From Pontibacter sp. SGAir0037 (GTDB lineage Bacteria > Bacteroidota > Bacteroidia > Cytophagales > Hymenobacteraceae): DNA of 64,000 bases. Position 1 is the stretch's first letter; every line of letters begins with the position of its first letter. The DNA is taken from positions 2,542,001 through 2,606,000 of the forward strand of contig NZ_CP028092.1 in NCBI RefSeq assembly GCF_005491705.1, read 5' to 3'. The notes beneath the pieces were generated by a model. That model was not told where the DNA came from. It did not search any database and saw only the letters and a list, made by a program, of their open reading frames with translations. The translations under genes were made by a program, and so were the position numbers. Below are positions 28,612 to 38,027 of the stretch, in pieces.

Positions 28612-28950
28612 ATGACACAGAAAGATGAATTTCAAAATCAGCCTGTTCATCCGGCTTCGGTGGCTAAGCGCATGTTGCAGGGAGCCGCCATTGGTTTAAT
28701 CCTGATCCTGTTTTTTCTGCTTGGAGCCGGAGACCCTGCCCCAGACTGGCCTGACTTCTGGATGGTGAAACCACTGCTTATAGTGCCTTTGGCAGGTGCA
28801 CTGGGCGGTGTGTTTTATTACAACATGGATCATTTGCGTTGCCAGGGCGGGTGGAGAGAAGTTTTGGCTTATATACTCAGCCTACTGGTATTCATTATAG
28901 TGTTATGGCTCGGTACTGTTTTGGGCCTGAACGGAACTATGTGGGATTAG
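28612..28950 (+). CDS. Three-helix membrane protein
   Basis: A 112-residue protein of unknown function with hydrophobic segments AAIGLILILFFLLGAG, LLIVPLAGALGGVFYYNM and VLAYILSLLVFIIVLWLGTVLG. It begins the transcription unit driven by operator copy 2 and is probably co-regulated with the 27.6-28.5 kb operon. Confidence 0.75.
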   Translation: MTQKDEFQNQPVHPASVAKRMLQGAAIGLILILFFLLGAGDPAPDWPDFWMVKPLLIVPLAGALGGVFYYNMDHLRCQGGWREVLAYILSLLVFIIVLWLGTVLGLNGTMWD

Positions 28951-29044
28951 CCTGCCAACTTGATATGGAATAAATAAACCTGATGATGGCTCTATGATGC
29001 CTTCCAGCTACAAATACAAACCATTCATATAAAACAGAACATTT

Positions 29045-29335
29045 ATGATTACGCAAAACAAAAGACTTATCGGCATAGTGCTCACTGTAGCGCTTCTATT
29101 GTTCATCCCATTACTGGCTATGCAGTTTACAGATGAAGTAAACTGGACGCTGCTCGATTTTATTGTTGCAGGTGTCCTGCTACTCGGCACTGGCCTATTG
29201 TGTGAACTCGTTATAAGAACAGTCAAAAACATGGACTACCGTGTCGGCATCATTGCAGTTATTCTGGTAGCTCTCTTTCTTATCTGGGTAGAACTTGCCG
29301 TTGGCATCTTCGGAACACCTTTTGCCGGCAGTTAG
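29045..29335 (+). CDS. Three-helix membrane protein
   Basis: A 96-residue protein with three helices (LIGIVLTVALLLFIPLLAM, LLDFIVAGVLLLGTGLLCEL, GIIAVILVALFLIWVELAVG) ending IFGTPFAGS. Proteins of this shape are common and uncharacterised in Bacteroidota. It lies 11 bp before the next gene, so it is likely in the same operon. Confidence 0.75.
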   Translation: MITQNKRLIGIVLTVALLLFIPLLAMQFTDEVNWTLLDFIVAGVLLLGTGLLCELVIRTVKNMDYRVGIIAVILVALFLIWVELAVGIFGTPFAGS

Positions 29336-29346
29336 AACTTAACAAT

Positions 29347-29646
29347 ATGAAAGGCGACATCATGACATCACACATAATCAGTTGGTTGTTTGGGATTACT
29401 GTTATTGCAATCGGCATTCCGAATCTGATCTTCGTGCATCCCGTTCCGGGAATAATCTACCTGCTCCTTTCTTTCCTTTTCTTGCCTCCGGCAAATAGTC
29501 TGCTCAAGAAAAGGTTTGGTTTCTCAATTCCGTCTATTGTCAAAATCATCCTGGGCGTTATCATCATCATGTTCACCTTAGGCGTGAGTGACCTGGGAGA
29601 CATGCTGGATAAACAGCTTGCAGGGAAAGCAATGAATACAAAGTAA
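29347..29646 (+). CDS. Small membrane protein
   Basis: A 99-residue protein with helices IISWLFGITVIAIGIPNLIF, GIIYLLLSFLFLPPAN and IVKIILGVIIIMFTLGVSDL. The family is not recognised. An internal ATG at 29362 is an alternative start. It is followed within a few bases by the long membrane gene, suggesting one transcript. Confidence 0.65.
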   Translation: MKGDIMTSHIISWLFGITVIAIGIPNLIFVHPVPGIIYLLLSFLFLPPANSLLKKRFGFSIPSIVKIILGVIIIMFTLGVSDLGDMLDKQLAGKAMNTK

Positions 29647-29717
29647 GCGTGAACCATGCCCTCTATACAAACACCGGAAGTTCAGAAGTATACTTACCAA
29701 AGATGCAAAAATCAGCC

Positions 29718-30962
29718 ATGAAAGACGAAATTCTAACCCATTTAAACAACCCAAGGCAACTCGAGAGGCTGTACCGGAGCCATAAGGTACCGTTTAAGCG
29801 GGAGTTCAGCGCACTGTACCCGGAGCTTAAAGGCAACGCTCTTGCTGATTTCTGGAACGAAAGACTGCATTACGAAAGCGAAGAGATCAACTGGGGCACA
29901 GGCAGGGAATTAGTATTTGTAATAACGGCTTCGCTGGTCGCAGGTTGTATTGCAAAAATACCGGCTATGTTCCAGGTAAGCGAAGATTTCTTTTACCCCA
30001 GAAACATAGGATTCATCTTTCTTCCTCTCCTGACGGCCTACTTTGTTTGGAAAAATAATGTACAGCTTAAACAGGTTGCCTTTATTTATAGCATTATGCT
30101 GGCCTCACTTCTCTATATTAACTTTTTGCCTATATCCACCAGCAGCGACACCCTGGTATTGGCTTGTATACATCTACCCTTACTGCTGTGGGTGCTGTTA
30201 GGAGCTGCGTTTGCAGGCAATCAACTCTCCGATTATACCATCCGGCTTAACTATCTAAGATATAACGGCGATTTAGTTGTTATGACAACCCTGATCCTTA
30301 TAGCCAGTGGTATCATGACTGGTCTTACAATAGGGTTATTTTCACTGATAGGATTTCAAATTGAGCAGTTGTACTTTGAATATGTAGCTGTTTTCGGGCT
30401 GGCAGCTGCGCCTATAGTAGGCACCTACCTTACCCAAACCAATCCGCAGCTGGTAAATAAAGTATCTCCGGTTATTGCCAGAATATTCAGTCCTCTGGTG
30501 CTGTTAATGCTTGTTATCTACCTAGTTGCCATTATTTATTCTGGCAAAGACCCTTACAACGACCGGGAATTTCTTATCGTTTTCAATTTACTGTTGATTG
30601 GAGTGATGGCTATTATTTTCTTTTCAGTGGCAGAAAGCTCTAAAACAGCTCAAAGCACCACCGCTAGCTGGGTGCTTTTCCTATTATCAACAGTAACAAT
30701 TGTGGTGAATGGCATTGCCTTGTCGGCTATCCTGTTCCGTATTGCGGAATGGGGCCTCACTCCAAACAGGCTGGCCATATTCGGCAGTAATTTACTGATG
30801 TTGTTCAACCTGTTTTTTATGACTATATCTCTCTTTAAATCAATAACCAAGAAAGCAGATATTACAGCAGCAGGAAAATCTATAGCCATGTTTCTCCCCA
30901 TCTATAGTATCTGGGCAATTATCGTAGTCTTTCTCTTTCCGCTGATTTTTGGCTTTCGCTAA
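29718..30962 (+). CDS. Polytopic membrane protein (DUF4153-like)
   Basis: About 414 residues. A basic N-terminal segment (MKDEILTHLNNPRQLERLYRSHKVPFKREFSALYPE) precedes roughly ten hydrophobic helices. The layout resembles DUF4153 proteins of Bacteroidota (moderate certainty). The frame is open back to a GTG at 29649 and an ATG at 29703; the ATG at 29718 is preferred because it begins the conserved-looking cytoplasmic domain. It is probably the last gene of the unit beginning at 28.6 kb. The function is unknown. Confidence 0.7.
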   Translation: MKDEILTHLNNPRQLERLYRSHKVPFKREFSALYPELKGNALADFWNERLHYESEEINWGTGRELVFVITASLVAGCIAKIPAMFQVSEDFFYPRNIGFIFLPLLTAYFVWKNNVQLKQVAFIYSIMLASLLYINFLPISTSSDTLVLACIHLPLLLWVLLGAAFAGNQLSDYTIRLNYLRYNGDLVVMTTLILIASGIMTGLTIGLFSLIGFQIEQLYFEYVAVFGLAAAPIVGTYLTQTNPQLVNKVSPVIARIFSPLVLLMLVIYLVAIIYSGKDPYNDREFLIVFNLLLIGVMAIIFFSVAESSKTAQSTTASWVLFLLSTVTIVVNGIALSAILFRIAEWGLTPNRLAIFGSNLLMLFNLFFMTISLFKSITKKADITAAGKSIAMFLPIYSIWAIIVVFLFPLIFGFR

Positions 30963-31006
30963 TAGCTGCAAAGCATAAACAGCAGGTAATTTTCTGCTTC
31001 CCTCAT

Positions 31007-31036
31007 GCAAGCCTGCTTTATCATCTGCAGGCTTGC
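31007..31036. terminator. Hairpin, probable terminator
   Basis: A 10-bp perfect inverted repeat (GCAAGCCTGC/GCAGGCTTGC) with a 10-nt loop is followed on the plus strand by AATTATTT. It lies between the convergent membrane gene and a small minus-strand ORF. Confidence 0.5.
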
Positions 31037-31043
31037 AATTATT

Positions 31044-31235
31044 TCAGCGTGCGTTCTTTTCCTTTCTTAGCTCAGCAAGCCTTGTGTTAAGCTTCGCCAT
31101 TATGGCTCCGCTTTCTCCCTCAACTTCTGCATTACGCTTCGAGATGTGGTGCAGGTAGAGCAGGCATTGGCTTACTTCACCAGCCGTCAGTTTACTCACG
31201 TCCAGATGTCGTAAGTAATCATATATAAAAGCCAT
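31044..31235 (-). CDS. Hypothetical small helical protein
   Basis: A 63-residue product from the internal Met (MAFIYDYLRHLDVSKLTAGE); charged and helical (YLHHISKRNAEVEG, LNTRLAELRKEKNAR). No family is recognised. The frame is open upstream to 31310, but that part is less protein-like. It may or may not be a gene. Confidence 0.35.
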   Translation of the reverse strand: MAFIYDYLRHLDVSKLTAGEVSQCLLYLHHISKRNAEVEGESGAIMAKLNTRLAELRKEKNAR

Positions 31236-31310
31236 AGCGTTACCAAACAAGTTAATACACGATAAGTTAGTCAAGGATGGTGCCAGGTTTCCTTTCCTGG
31301 TGCAACGCAA

Positions 31311-32042
31311 TGTAAAACAGCCTCGAAACTAAAATGTTCAAGTTATTTATACACCTTTAAGCTGTCCTGCCAGCTCTTGTTGTGTCTTAAAATAAGAAAT
31401 AACTGGCATGGGAGCACTTCATTTTCATTAGTAAAAGCCTTGCGTATTTCTGCTGAGAGGATACCGTTATTCCGGTAAATGGACTGAATAAACCACCAAA
31501 GGCAACCCACCCATACGCCACAGGACACATAGCCGCGTATAGTGTTCATATAACATTCAGGTGGTATTTAAGATGCTTTGGTTGGTTGGAATCTTAAACC
31601 CTCCCTTCGGCAGATGTGCTTATGGGTTGATAAGCCCGGATGTGAAGTCATAATGGGGTTGGACGCTTCTATTTGGGTGCATAGGGCGTCCCCCTCATTT
31701 TGTTCTTTCACCTTAGCTCCACTTCGCTGGCATATTTACAGCCATTTTAATCCAACACATAAACTTCATGCTCTAGTAAAAGGGATACCACAAACTTTCC
31801 GCAGGAACTTTAATATTCACTTGCCTGTCAGCAAGCGCTGGCTTCGCTTGATAATCCATAGACATATACCTCTATTTCGGTTAAACAACATATAGCGAAA
31901 AATGCTGTATAAAGTACCTGAAGCCGAAGACCTCTGCATCCTACGCCTGCGATAGTACTAAAACCCAGTAGGTTTAGGCAATTATGGCAGCAGTTAATCA
32001 GAAGCTTATAATTCAGTACAATGACTTTAAGAGCATTATCCT
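31311..32042. other. Gene-poor stretch, possibly decayed sequence
   Basis: Frames at 31343-31549 (-) and 31578-31895 (+) have unlikely compositions and no domain. A small hairpin (GCTTA...TAAGC, 31618-31635) and a proline/serine-poor GC-richer block at 31580-31720 stand out from the A/T-rich surroundings. I cannot assign it. Confidence 0.3.
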
Positions 32043-32534
32043 ATGGACGACAACCACAGAATGAACCACGGCAATATGCCTCACAACAACTACACAAAGT
32101 TTACCTTAATGTTGCTTTGCTCCTTTATCGCCATGTACATCACCATGTACTTAAACACTTACTCAATCGACCATGTGTATTTTAGCCTAACCAGGTTTTA
32201 TATGACTTGTCTCGGTATTGCCGCAATGGCAGTTATAATGCTACTATTTATGCGGAATATGTACAGGAACAGGAAGAAAAACATAGCTATTGTTTTGGCA
32301 AGCCTGGCATTGTTTGCTGGTGCTTTAACATTGGCCCGTACCCAAACACCTGTTAATGATAAGTTATACATGAAGGCAATGATACCACACCATTCGATTG
32401 CTATCCTTACAAGCAAAAGGGCAACTATAAAAGATCCTGAAGTAAAGAAGCTGGCCGATGAAATTATAAAGGCACAGGAGGAAGAAATTGCTAAAATGAA
32501 AGCCTATCTCCAGAGACTGGAATCAGAAAATTAA
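32043..32534 (+). CDS. DUF305 membrane protein
   Basis: A 163-residue protein with three membrane helices (about 20-40, 52-70, 80-98) followed by a half-length DUF305 domain: LYMKAMIPHHSIAILTSKRA (108-127) with the MIPHH motif, and a coiled acidic helix (LADEIIKAQEEEIAKMKAYLQ). DUF305 is a ferritin-like helical domain often found near copper and metal resistance genes. A His/Met-rich start (MDDNHRMNHGNMPHNN) also suggests metal binding. Single gene; the function is unproven. Confidence 0.85.
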   Translation: MDDNHRMNHGNMPHNNYTKFTLMLLCSFIAMYITMYLNTYSIDHVYFSLTRFYMTCLGIAAMAVIMLLFMRNMYRNRKKNIAIVLASLALFAGALTLARTQTPVNDKLYMKAMIPHHSIAILTSKRATIKDPEVKKLADEIIKAQEEEIAKMKAYLQRLESEN

Positions 32535-32671
32535 CCTCCAGAGGCAGGATCAGCCAGGCTTACAATAGCAAAGGTTTTTGTTACCTATAACAATCCAGAA
32601 GACTCTACTGCTTTTAATTACGCCCTCATGTATGCCTATAGCATAATGTTTTAAGTTGTTAAGTCATTTCT

Positions 32672-32708
32672 ATAATACTATAAGCCAAGGCATGACTTAT
32701 AGTATTAT
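32672..32708. terminator. Hairpin at the end of the ABC genes
   Basis: A 13-bp perfect inverted repeat (32672-32684 with 32696-32708), A/T-rich with an 11-nt loop. It overlaps the stop codon of the ABC ATPase. It could terminate either the DUF305 (+) or ABC (-) transcript. Confidence 0.45.
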
Positions 32709-33391
32709 TTAAGTAAATCTGCTATTAACTTCGCATTTTTATGTTCTAAAGACTTAAACACCTCCCGCTCAAATTCAGCAAAATCAGATTTCCCTATACT
32801 ATATTTGATTTTTCCCTTTTCAAGATAATGAATATAGTCACAAAGATTCGTTAAAGTCTCTATGATATGTGATGTAATAATCACTGTTTTGCCTTTATCC
32901 CTCAGTTGCAGCAAAATAGCACGAATAACGCTACACGTCTCCATGTCCAGACCGTTAAATGGCTCATCCAGTATCATGATAGGCTTATCTTGTTTTAGAA
33001 CCCCGAGCAGCGCCAACTTCTTTTTCATGCCAGTTGAATACCCATCAATAACCTGGTTGAGCGGAAGACAGAACAACTCATTCCATTTGTCAGTGTTGAA
33101 CAGCTTGTTTTGAAATAGGCCGAGGTATTCCCTTCCTGTAATGTTTGAATAGAAGAAATTCTCTGTTACAAGGTAGGACAGATGCTTCTTGGTTAGCCTT
33201 GTGCTATTATTGCTGATCTCTCCAGACTGGATTCTTGCAAGCCCGTACATTGCATTCAAAAGGGTGGTTTTCCCTGCACCGTTTAAGCCAACAACACCAT
33301 GAATACTACCTTCAGCTAAAGCCAGATTTAGCGCGTCAATGACATTCTTCTCCTTGCCATAGGATATGACCAGGTTCTTAATCGTAATCAT
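32705..33391 (-). CDS. ABC transporter ATP-binding protein
   Basis: A 228-residue cytoplasmic ATPase. Walker A is GLNGAGKTT (35-43), the signature loop YSTGMKKKLALLG, Walker B PIMILDEPFNG, and the switch His is in TSHII. The sequence is of the type seen in small bacterial exporters (Nat/Bce-like). It overlaps the upstream permease gene by 14 bp, so the two are translationally coupled. The substrate is unknown. Confidence 0.93.
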   Translation of the reverse strand: MITIKNLVISYGKEKNVIDALNLALAEGSIHGVVGLNGAGKTTLLNAMYGLARIQSGEISNNSTRLTKKHLSYLVTENFFYSNITGREYLGLFQNKLFNTDKWNELFCLPLNQVIDGYSTGMKKKLALLGVLKQDKPIMILDEPFNGLDMETCSVIRAILLQLRDKGKTVIITSHIIETLTNLCDYIHYLEKGKIKYSIGKSDFAEFEREVFKSLEHKNAKLIADLLK

Positions 33392-34328
33392 TCAGATAGA
33401 AGTTAAGGTTTTGCCGTGATTTAAAATAAAACCGGATTGATAACAGCCAAACGACAGGTATGAATACGGGAATGATTATCCCCAAAGCCCCAAGAGTACC
33501 AAATACCTGCACTGCTGAAGACCTGCTGTCTGGTTCATAAAAGGCATACTTTGTCAGTATCAAGTATACATGAAGCGATATAAAGATGAAGTATTCTGCA
33601 GTTGGTATATACCACTTGTCGTAATGGAAGACCACAAAAGAGGCTATTAAAGGAATGCTTAAGCCTGAAAAGAGGAGAACCTGATACTTAATTTTTCTGA
33701 ATAAAAGCTTGGTGGCACTGATTTCAAAAGCGGTAATCATCTGATAGGGCTCACTTTGCTCATAAAAACTTAGAGGAAGTATTCCCAAAATAAAAATTAC
33801 TATTGGCACGCTCGCGACAAAGAAAGAGGTACTCAGCCCCACTACCCAAAGTAGGGCTATCAGAATCAGATATTTTCTTAAACCAGCTTTCCACTCAAAG
33901 CACTCTTCCGGAATCAAGCGCGGAATCTTTGTATTCAGGCTTAACAGGTTCAGCTTGATTTCCAGATTTACTAGGACTCCTAACATCAACAGCACTATAA
34001 GGATTAAGAGCCATTGAGAGTGATATAGCAGAAAAACTACAAATGGAACAGACAGGAGAAAGTACTCAACCAAATAAATCCACTTGTACCTATGGAAGTG
34101 AGTTTGCAGGAACAATTTGTCCTTTCTTTTTACATGCAGGAGAGTGACAATCAGTAAAAGAACTCCCACAGCATAGCGCATGCTTACTTCACTGGCAGCC
34201 TGCATCAAAAGCATAAAAAGGATGAAACACAACAATCCAATCAGGAATAGCATTCTTGCCAACCCAATTTCTGTAGCGCCCCTATAGAACTGCATGAACC
34301 TTATTTTGATGAACCCATTTATAGTCAT
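33378..34328 (-). CDS. ABC transporter permease-like membrane protein
   Basis: A 316-residue polytopic protein with about eight hydrophobic segments (for example LARMLFLIGLLCFILFMLLM, YLVEYFLLSVPFVVFLLYH, SFFVASVPIVIFILGILPLS, ALGIIIPVFIPVVWLLSI). There is no named domain, but the 14-bp overlap with the ATPase gene makes a permease role likely. The leader region 34329-34440 shows nothing notable. Confidence 0.75.
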   Translation of the reverse strand: MTINGFIKIRFMQFYRGATEIGLARMLFLIGLLCFILFMLLMQAASEVSMRYAVGVLLLIVTLLHVKRKDKLFLQTHFHRYKWIYLVEYFLLSVPFVVFLLYHSQWLLILIVLLMLGVLVNLEIKLNLLSLNTKIPRLIPEECFEWKAGLRKYLILIALLWVVGLSTSFFVASVPIVIFILGILPLSFYEQSEPYQMITAFEISATKLLFRKIKYQVLLFSGLSIPLIASFVVFHYDKWYIPTAEYFIFISLHVYLILTKYAFYEPDSRSSAVQVFGTLGALGIIIPVFIPVVWLLSIRFYFKSRQNLNFYLNDYD

Positions 34329-34440
34329 TTAATATATTTTATACCACCCATTAAGAATGTAGTGTCAAGAGGAGTTAGTTGCTATCTAAACTTCTTCTCA
34401 GCTCATTTACCCGTAAAAGGTCTTTATTGGCTCCATAGCT

Positions 34441-34956
34441 TTATCTTTTGCCATCCCCTTCCTTCTTGTAGATATCCACGGCAGCCTCAATGATACGACC
34501 ATACAGGCTGTCGTTCTGACAGAAGTGCCTGTAAAACGTTTCCAGCAGGATAGGCTCGTTGAAATAGGTTTTTGGAATAGCGCCGAAAGCTTTTTTAACG
34601 ATTTCTCTGGGCTTGAGCGAAGCTGCCTGAACTACTACTTCTTGCAGGTTGTACGAGGCAGGTTCCAGGAAGACCATATCCCGTACATCTTTTGCCCGCA
34701 GTGTAAAAGGTTTATACCCAATAGCCCAGATCTTTAGCAACTACGTACCTGAAGAAGGGAGCATTATATAGAAACGACCTTCCGCATCTGTCACAGTGCC
34801 TCTGTTACTATTGATTAACCCAATGGAGGCATAGGCAACAGGAGCATGGGTTTTGCCATCAATCACCTGGCTTATTACTTGCACATGTTGTGCGGCCACC
34901 TGTGAATGGTTTAGCATCAACCTTGAAAAACAAACTAAATATGGGTGCAGGTTCAC
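34441..34956 (-). pseudogene. Broken carboxypeptidase-regulatory-like protein
   Basis: Two same-frame pieces are separated by a TAG at 34741-34743. The upstream piece has ISQVIDGKTHAPVAYASIGL and GTVTDAEGRFYIMLPSSG, a CarboxypepD_reg-like domain. The downstream piece continues it with IWAIGYKPFTLRAKD, then LKPREIVKKAFGAIPKTYF and ETFYRHFCQNDSLYGRIIEAA. In this family (DUF5686-like or similar outer-membrane proteins) several hundred further residues normally follow; here the reading frame ends at GDGKR. It is therefore a 3'-truncated gene with an in-frame stop. Confidence 0.75.
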
Positions 34957-34978
34957 TATTTTACTTTCATTTCGCCCG

Positions 34979-36016
34979 TTACTTTACAGGTTCCAATTGT
35001 GGTAAATCATATTTCTTATTTAGCATAACTTTTAAGATTCCCCTTACAATATCCATTGAACGATAGTCAACCCCGTTTAAGCTTAATGCTAAAGACATAT
35101 TTTTTTCAGGATGGTAAATTAAAAAAGACTTAAACCCGTCCATACCTCCGGCGTGGCCAACAATATCTTCTCCCTCTTCTGTTTCGCGGTTTGCTATTGT
35201 TGCAAGGGAATTTTCAGATACTAACTTCCCTTCCATCAGGCTGTAAATAAACTTATTCAGATCTTCCGGAGTTGAGACTATCCCTCCCGCTCCTTTGGGA
35301 ATGCTCATGTGGATTCCCGGTATTTTTTTCCAGTCGCCATTTTCTTTTTTATAGGAGCTTGCTCCGAAATTTTCAGGGTAAGTTTTTTTCCCGTAATAAG
35401 TATTTTTTAACTTAAGAGGTTTAAGGATTCGCTTCTTCAGAATATCAGCGAAATCCTGACTTTCAATATCTTCAATAATGAAAGTCAATAGTATATAATT
35501 TGTATTGGAATAGCTACGTTTTTCACCTGGAGAGAATGTAACTCCAATTTCTTTTATTTTGGACAACAGTTCATCCTTACTTCTTTTTTCCAGCATCCAC
35601 TCTTCAAAATTAGGAGATCTTATAATATCAAAAATACCACTTTTGTGCTGCTGAAGATGCTGTATAGTTATCTGATCTGCGTTCGGTAATCCGGGGTAAA
35701 ACTGAGACAGCTTTGTTTCTAAAGATAATTTCCCTTCTTCTATTAACTGCATTAAAATAGTTGCGGTGAATAATTTGGAAACAGAGCCAATCCTGTATTT
35801 TGTATGACCCGAATTTTCTATTTTCTTATCTACATCGGTGTAGCCAATAGAGGTCTGATAGACACTTTTACCTTTATGATAGATTGATAGGCTGCCCATC
35901 ACTTTGTCATGTTTATCTAACAAGAAAAATAAGCTGTCAATTTTTTTCGTCTGGAATTCCTGAGCTTTTAAACTGATAGCGATAAAGAAAAAACCGCAAA
36001 AAAGAATTTTTTTCAT
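34979..36016 (-). CDS. Serine hydrolase (beta-lactamase family)
   Basis: A 345-residue exported protein (signal MKKILFCGFFFIAISLKAQ) of the class C beta-lactamase/DD-peptidase-like superfamily. The nucleophile motif S-x-x-K is in IGSVSKLFTATI, the second motif is RSYSNTNYI, and the third is HAGGMDGF. It may act on peptidoglycan peptides, D-amino-acid peptides or esters; resistance is not implied. The upstream region carries a 21-bp-spaced direct repeat also found before the LytS-type kinase, suggesting control by a LytTR regulator. Confidence 0.9.
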   Translation of the reverse strand: MKKILFCGFFFIAISLKAQEFQTKKIDSLFFLLDKHDKVMGSLSIYHKGKSVYQTSIGYTDVDKKIENSGHTKYRIGSVSKLFTATILMQLIEEGKLSLETKLSQFYPGLPNADQITIQHLQQHKSGIFDIIRSPNFEEWMLEKRSKDELLSKIKEIGVTFSPGEKRSYSNTNYILLTFIIEDIESQDFADILKKRILKPLKLKNTYYGKKTYPENFGASSYKKENGDWKKIPGIHMSIPKGAGGIVSTPEDLNKFIYSLMEGKLVSENSLATIANRETEEGEDIVGHAGGMDGFKSFLIYHPEKNMSLALSLNGVDYRSMDIVRGILKVMLNKKYDLPQLEPVK

Positions 36017-36115
36017 GATACTGAATTTTGGTTAACGATTAATAATAGCCCTTAATACTTAAGCTAAGGGTTTGTAGAAGTAAGAATATGGATGATATAA
36101 AATAACAACAACTAA

Positions 36116-36147
36116 ATGTGATGAAATACCCTAGAGATGTGATGAAA
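36116..36147 (-). promoter_or_regulatory. Direct-repeat element, LytTR-site-like (copy 1)
   Basis: Two GTGATGAA-like half-sites start 21 bp apart with CCCTAGA between them. A near-identical element lies at 38028-38058. It is about 100 bp upstream of the serine hydrolase start. LytTR-domain regulators bind paired direct repeats about two helical turns apart. Confidence 0.55.
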
Positions 36148-36332
36148 CCTATGAATGTTCAGGAACGAAGAAACACATATTAAAAAATAGACTATATGTT
36201 ACACACAGCTGATTGACATGTAGATGTATGGCCGGGGTAACAACTCCTAAAAAGCCATTCTGCAGCTAAAACAATCTAAGTTTAATTATTAACACAACAG
36301 GAGCAGCCATTACAGGGTAACAAAGAGGCTGT

Positions 36333-36404
36333 TTAGACATGCTCCACGCCCTTCTTGAAGAGCGTCTGGGTGCTGTCCAGCTGCATGTTCGAGAAATGAT
36401 TTCG
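36333..36404 (-). pseudogene. Possible transposase fragment
   Basis: The minus strand reads NHFSNMQLDSTQTLFKKG then EHV and a stop. LDSTQT-x-x-KKG resembles the catalytic region of IS4/IS5/IS982-type transposases (LD-G/S-T-x-T...KGG). The piece is GC-rich compared with its A/T-rich surroundings. It is only about 24 codons, so support is weak. Confidence 0.3.
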
Positions 36405-36469
36405 TAAACACTTTTACCTGCCTAATTATTTGGAAGTTAAAATTCTAAATAGCTTCAGTGAAAGCTGAA

Positions 36470-37975
36470 TTACAACTGAAGCGTGAGATGCACAAAATAT
36501 TCTTCTATAGTTTCCCTAATCACCAATTCATGTTTGTTGTCGTATAAAAGGCTCAAGCGCTGCTTCACATTCTCCAACCCCACGCCAGATTTACCTTCCT
36601 CAGGGTCTAGGGCGGGTTTGGGATGCTTGCTGTTGTACACATTAAAATATAATTTGGTATCTTCCATGTGCAGGCTCACCTTAATCCAGGACTTCTGCTT
36701 TAAACTGATGCCGTGCTTGAACGCATTCTCCACAAAAGGAATCAACAACATGGGCGCAATGAACCGCTCAGAAAGCACGTTTTCAATGTTGGTGTGAATA
36801 GAAATCTCAGGTGAATAAGAAGTGCGAAGCGACTGCAAGGCAATGTAATTCCGCATGTAGTCAATCTCCCTGGAGAGCAGGATTTTATGCTGGTGATTTT
36901 CATGCAGCATGAACCGCATTATATCGCCTAGCATCTGAATTCCCTGCGCGGTGCGCTCGCTGTTTTCCTGCAAGGCGGTGCCGTAGAGCGTGTTAAGCGT
37001 GTTGAACAGAAAGTGCGGGTTGATCTGTGACCGCAGGAAATCAAGTTTGGCATTGGAACGTCCCAGCTCTTTCTGCAGAACCTGCACCTCTTCATTGCCC
37101 TGTATGTGGCGTTTGTACAACATCCAGCACAGCGGCACCGTCACAAACAGCTGAAACAAGGCATTGCCCGCGGCAAACCCAAGGGCATCTTCCTCAGAGT
37201 CACTCACCACTATCATGAAAATGGTCAATGGGAAAAATGATACCGCCAACCAGACAAAGCTCTTGCCCACGTAAGAAATAAACGGTCTTTTCTTGCCAAG
37301 TGAATTTGGCAGCAATCGGTAAAAGGAGAAGCTGTAAAACAGAATCCCAAACGGGCCAATCAGGCCCCAAGTCAAGATTAACTCCCCGTCTGCATCTATA
37401 ATAACCAGCAGGAACATAGACACCATCCAGGCAATAATGGCCGTGAGCGTGTCTCTGGTGAGCACTTTGTACCTGTTCTGGAGGGTTTCTGAGTTAGCGA
37501 GAATATAGAGGCTGGCAAACTTCACAAACACATACAGCCCCAACATAAGCAGCAGCGCGAAGGCCCGGCTGAAACTGTTCTGGAAAATAAGGTAATAGCC
37601 ATCTTCTTCCAATTCAAATCGGGAGAGCACGTAGCGTTGCAGGTAGGTATTGGTAATACCCAGCACCACCCCGGTTGCCAAAAAGGTCAGCACCACCCAA
37701 AAGATGTTCAGAACTAAGTTCTCTTTCTCTATGAGCCGGGGAATCACCTTGAAATTGAGGAAAAGAAAGGTCAGGTACAGCACCACGTATTGCACTATCT
37801 CCGGGAAGATGAAGTTGCGATAATAGTCAAACGGCACGCCTTCTTTCTTGAAAAGATGTACGTTGCTGTTAGCGTTGCCGGTATTCAGGTAAAACAGGGA
37901 AAAAACAAAGATGACCGTGGCCGCCCAGAACTCTACTTTTTGCAGGAATGAAGGTCTTGTAAATAATTCTTTCAT
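36470..37975 (-). CDS. LytS/AlgZ-type sensor histidine kinase
   Basis: A 501-residue membrane kinase. About eight membrane helices fill residues 15-275. A coiled linker precedes the His_kinase domain (PF06580) with LRSQINPHFLFNTLNTLYG, phosphoacceptor His321, then the ATPase motif LIPFVENAFKHGI and a GVGLENVKQRL box. Such kinases work with LytTR response regulators, normally encoded immediately downstream; none is next to this gene. Only a decayed kinase/LytTR fragment lies upstream. The upstream region has the 21-bp direct-repeat element. Confidence 0.92.
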   Translation of the reverse strand: MKELFTRPSFLQKVEFWAATVIFVFSLFYLNTGNANSNVHLFKKEGVPFDYYRNFIFPEIVQYVVLYLTFLFLNFKVIPRLIEKENLVLNIFWVVLTFLATGVVLGITNTYLQRYVLSRFELEEDGYYLIFQNSFSRAFALLLMLGLYVFVKFASLYILANSETLQNRYKVLTRDTLTAIIAWMVSMFLLVIIDADGELILTWGLIGPFGILFYSFSFYRLLPNSLGKKRPFISYVGKSFVWLAVSFFPLTIFMIVVSDSEEDALGFAAGNALFQLFVTVPLCWMLYKRHIQGNEEVQVLQKELGRSNAKLDFLRSQINPHFLFNTLNTLYGTALQENSERTAQGIQMLGDIMRFMLHENHQHKILLSREIDYMRNYIALQSLRTSYSPEISIHTNIENVLSERFIAPMLLIPFVENAFKHGISLKQKSWIKVSLHMEDTKLYFNVYNSKHPKPALDPEEGKSGVGLENVKQRLSLLYDNKHELVIRETIEEYFVHLTLQL

Positions 37976-38027
37976 CAGGAATAGATTTTAAACAATGATA
38001 AGGGAAAGCAAAAAGGGAAAATAAAAA

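Noticed and set aside
31578..31895. 105-residue plus-strand frame as a gene
   Set aside because: Rich in Trp, His, Cys and Arg without domain or ribosome-binding context.
34979..36016. Beta-lactamase conferring antibiotic resistance
   Set aside because: It has only the general serine hydrolase motifs. Most such Bacteroidota proteins are peptidases or esterases, and nothing indicates resistance.
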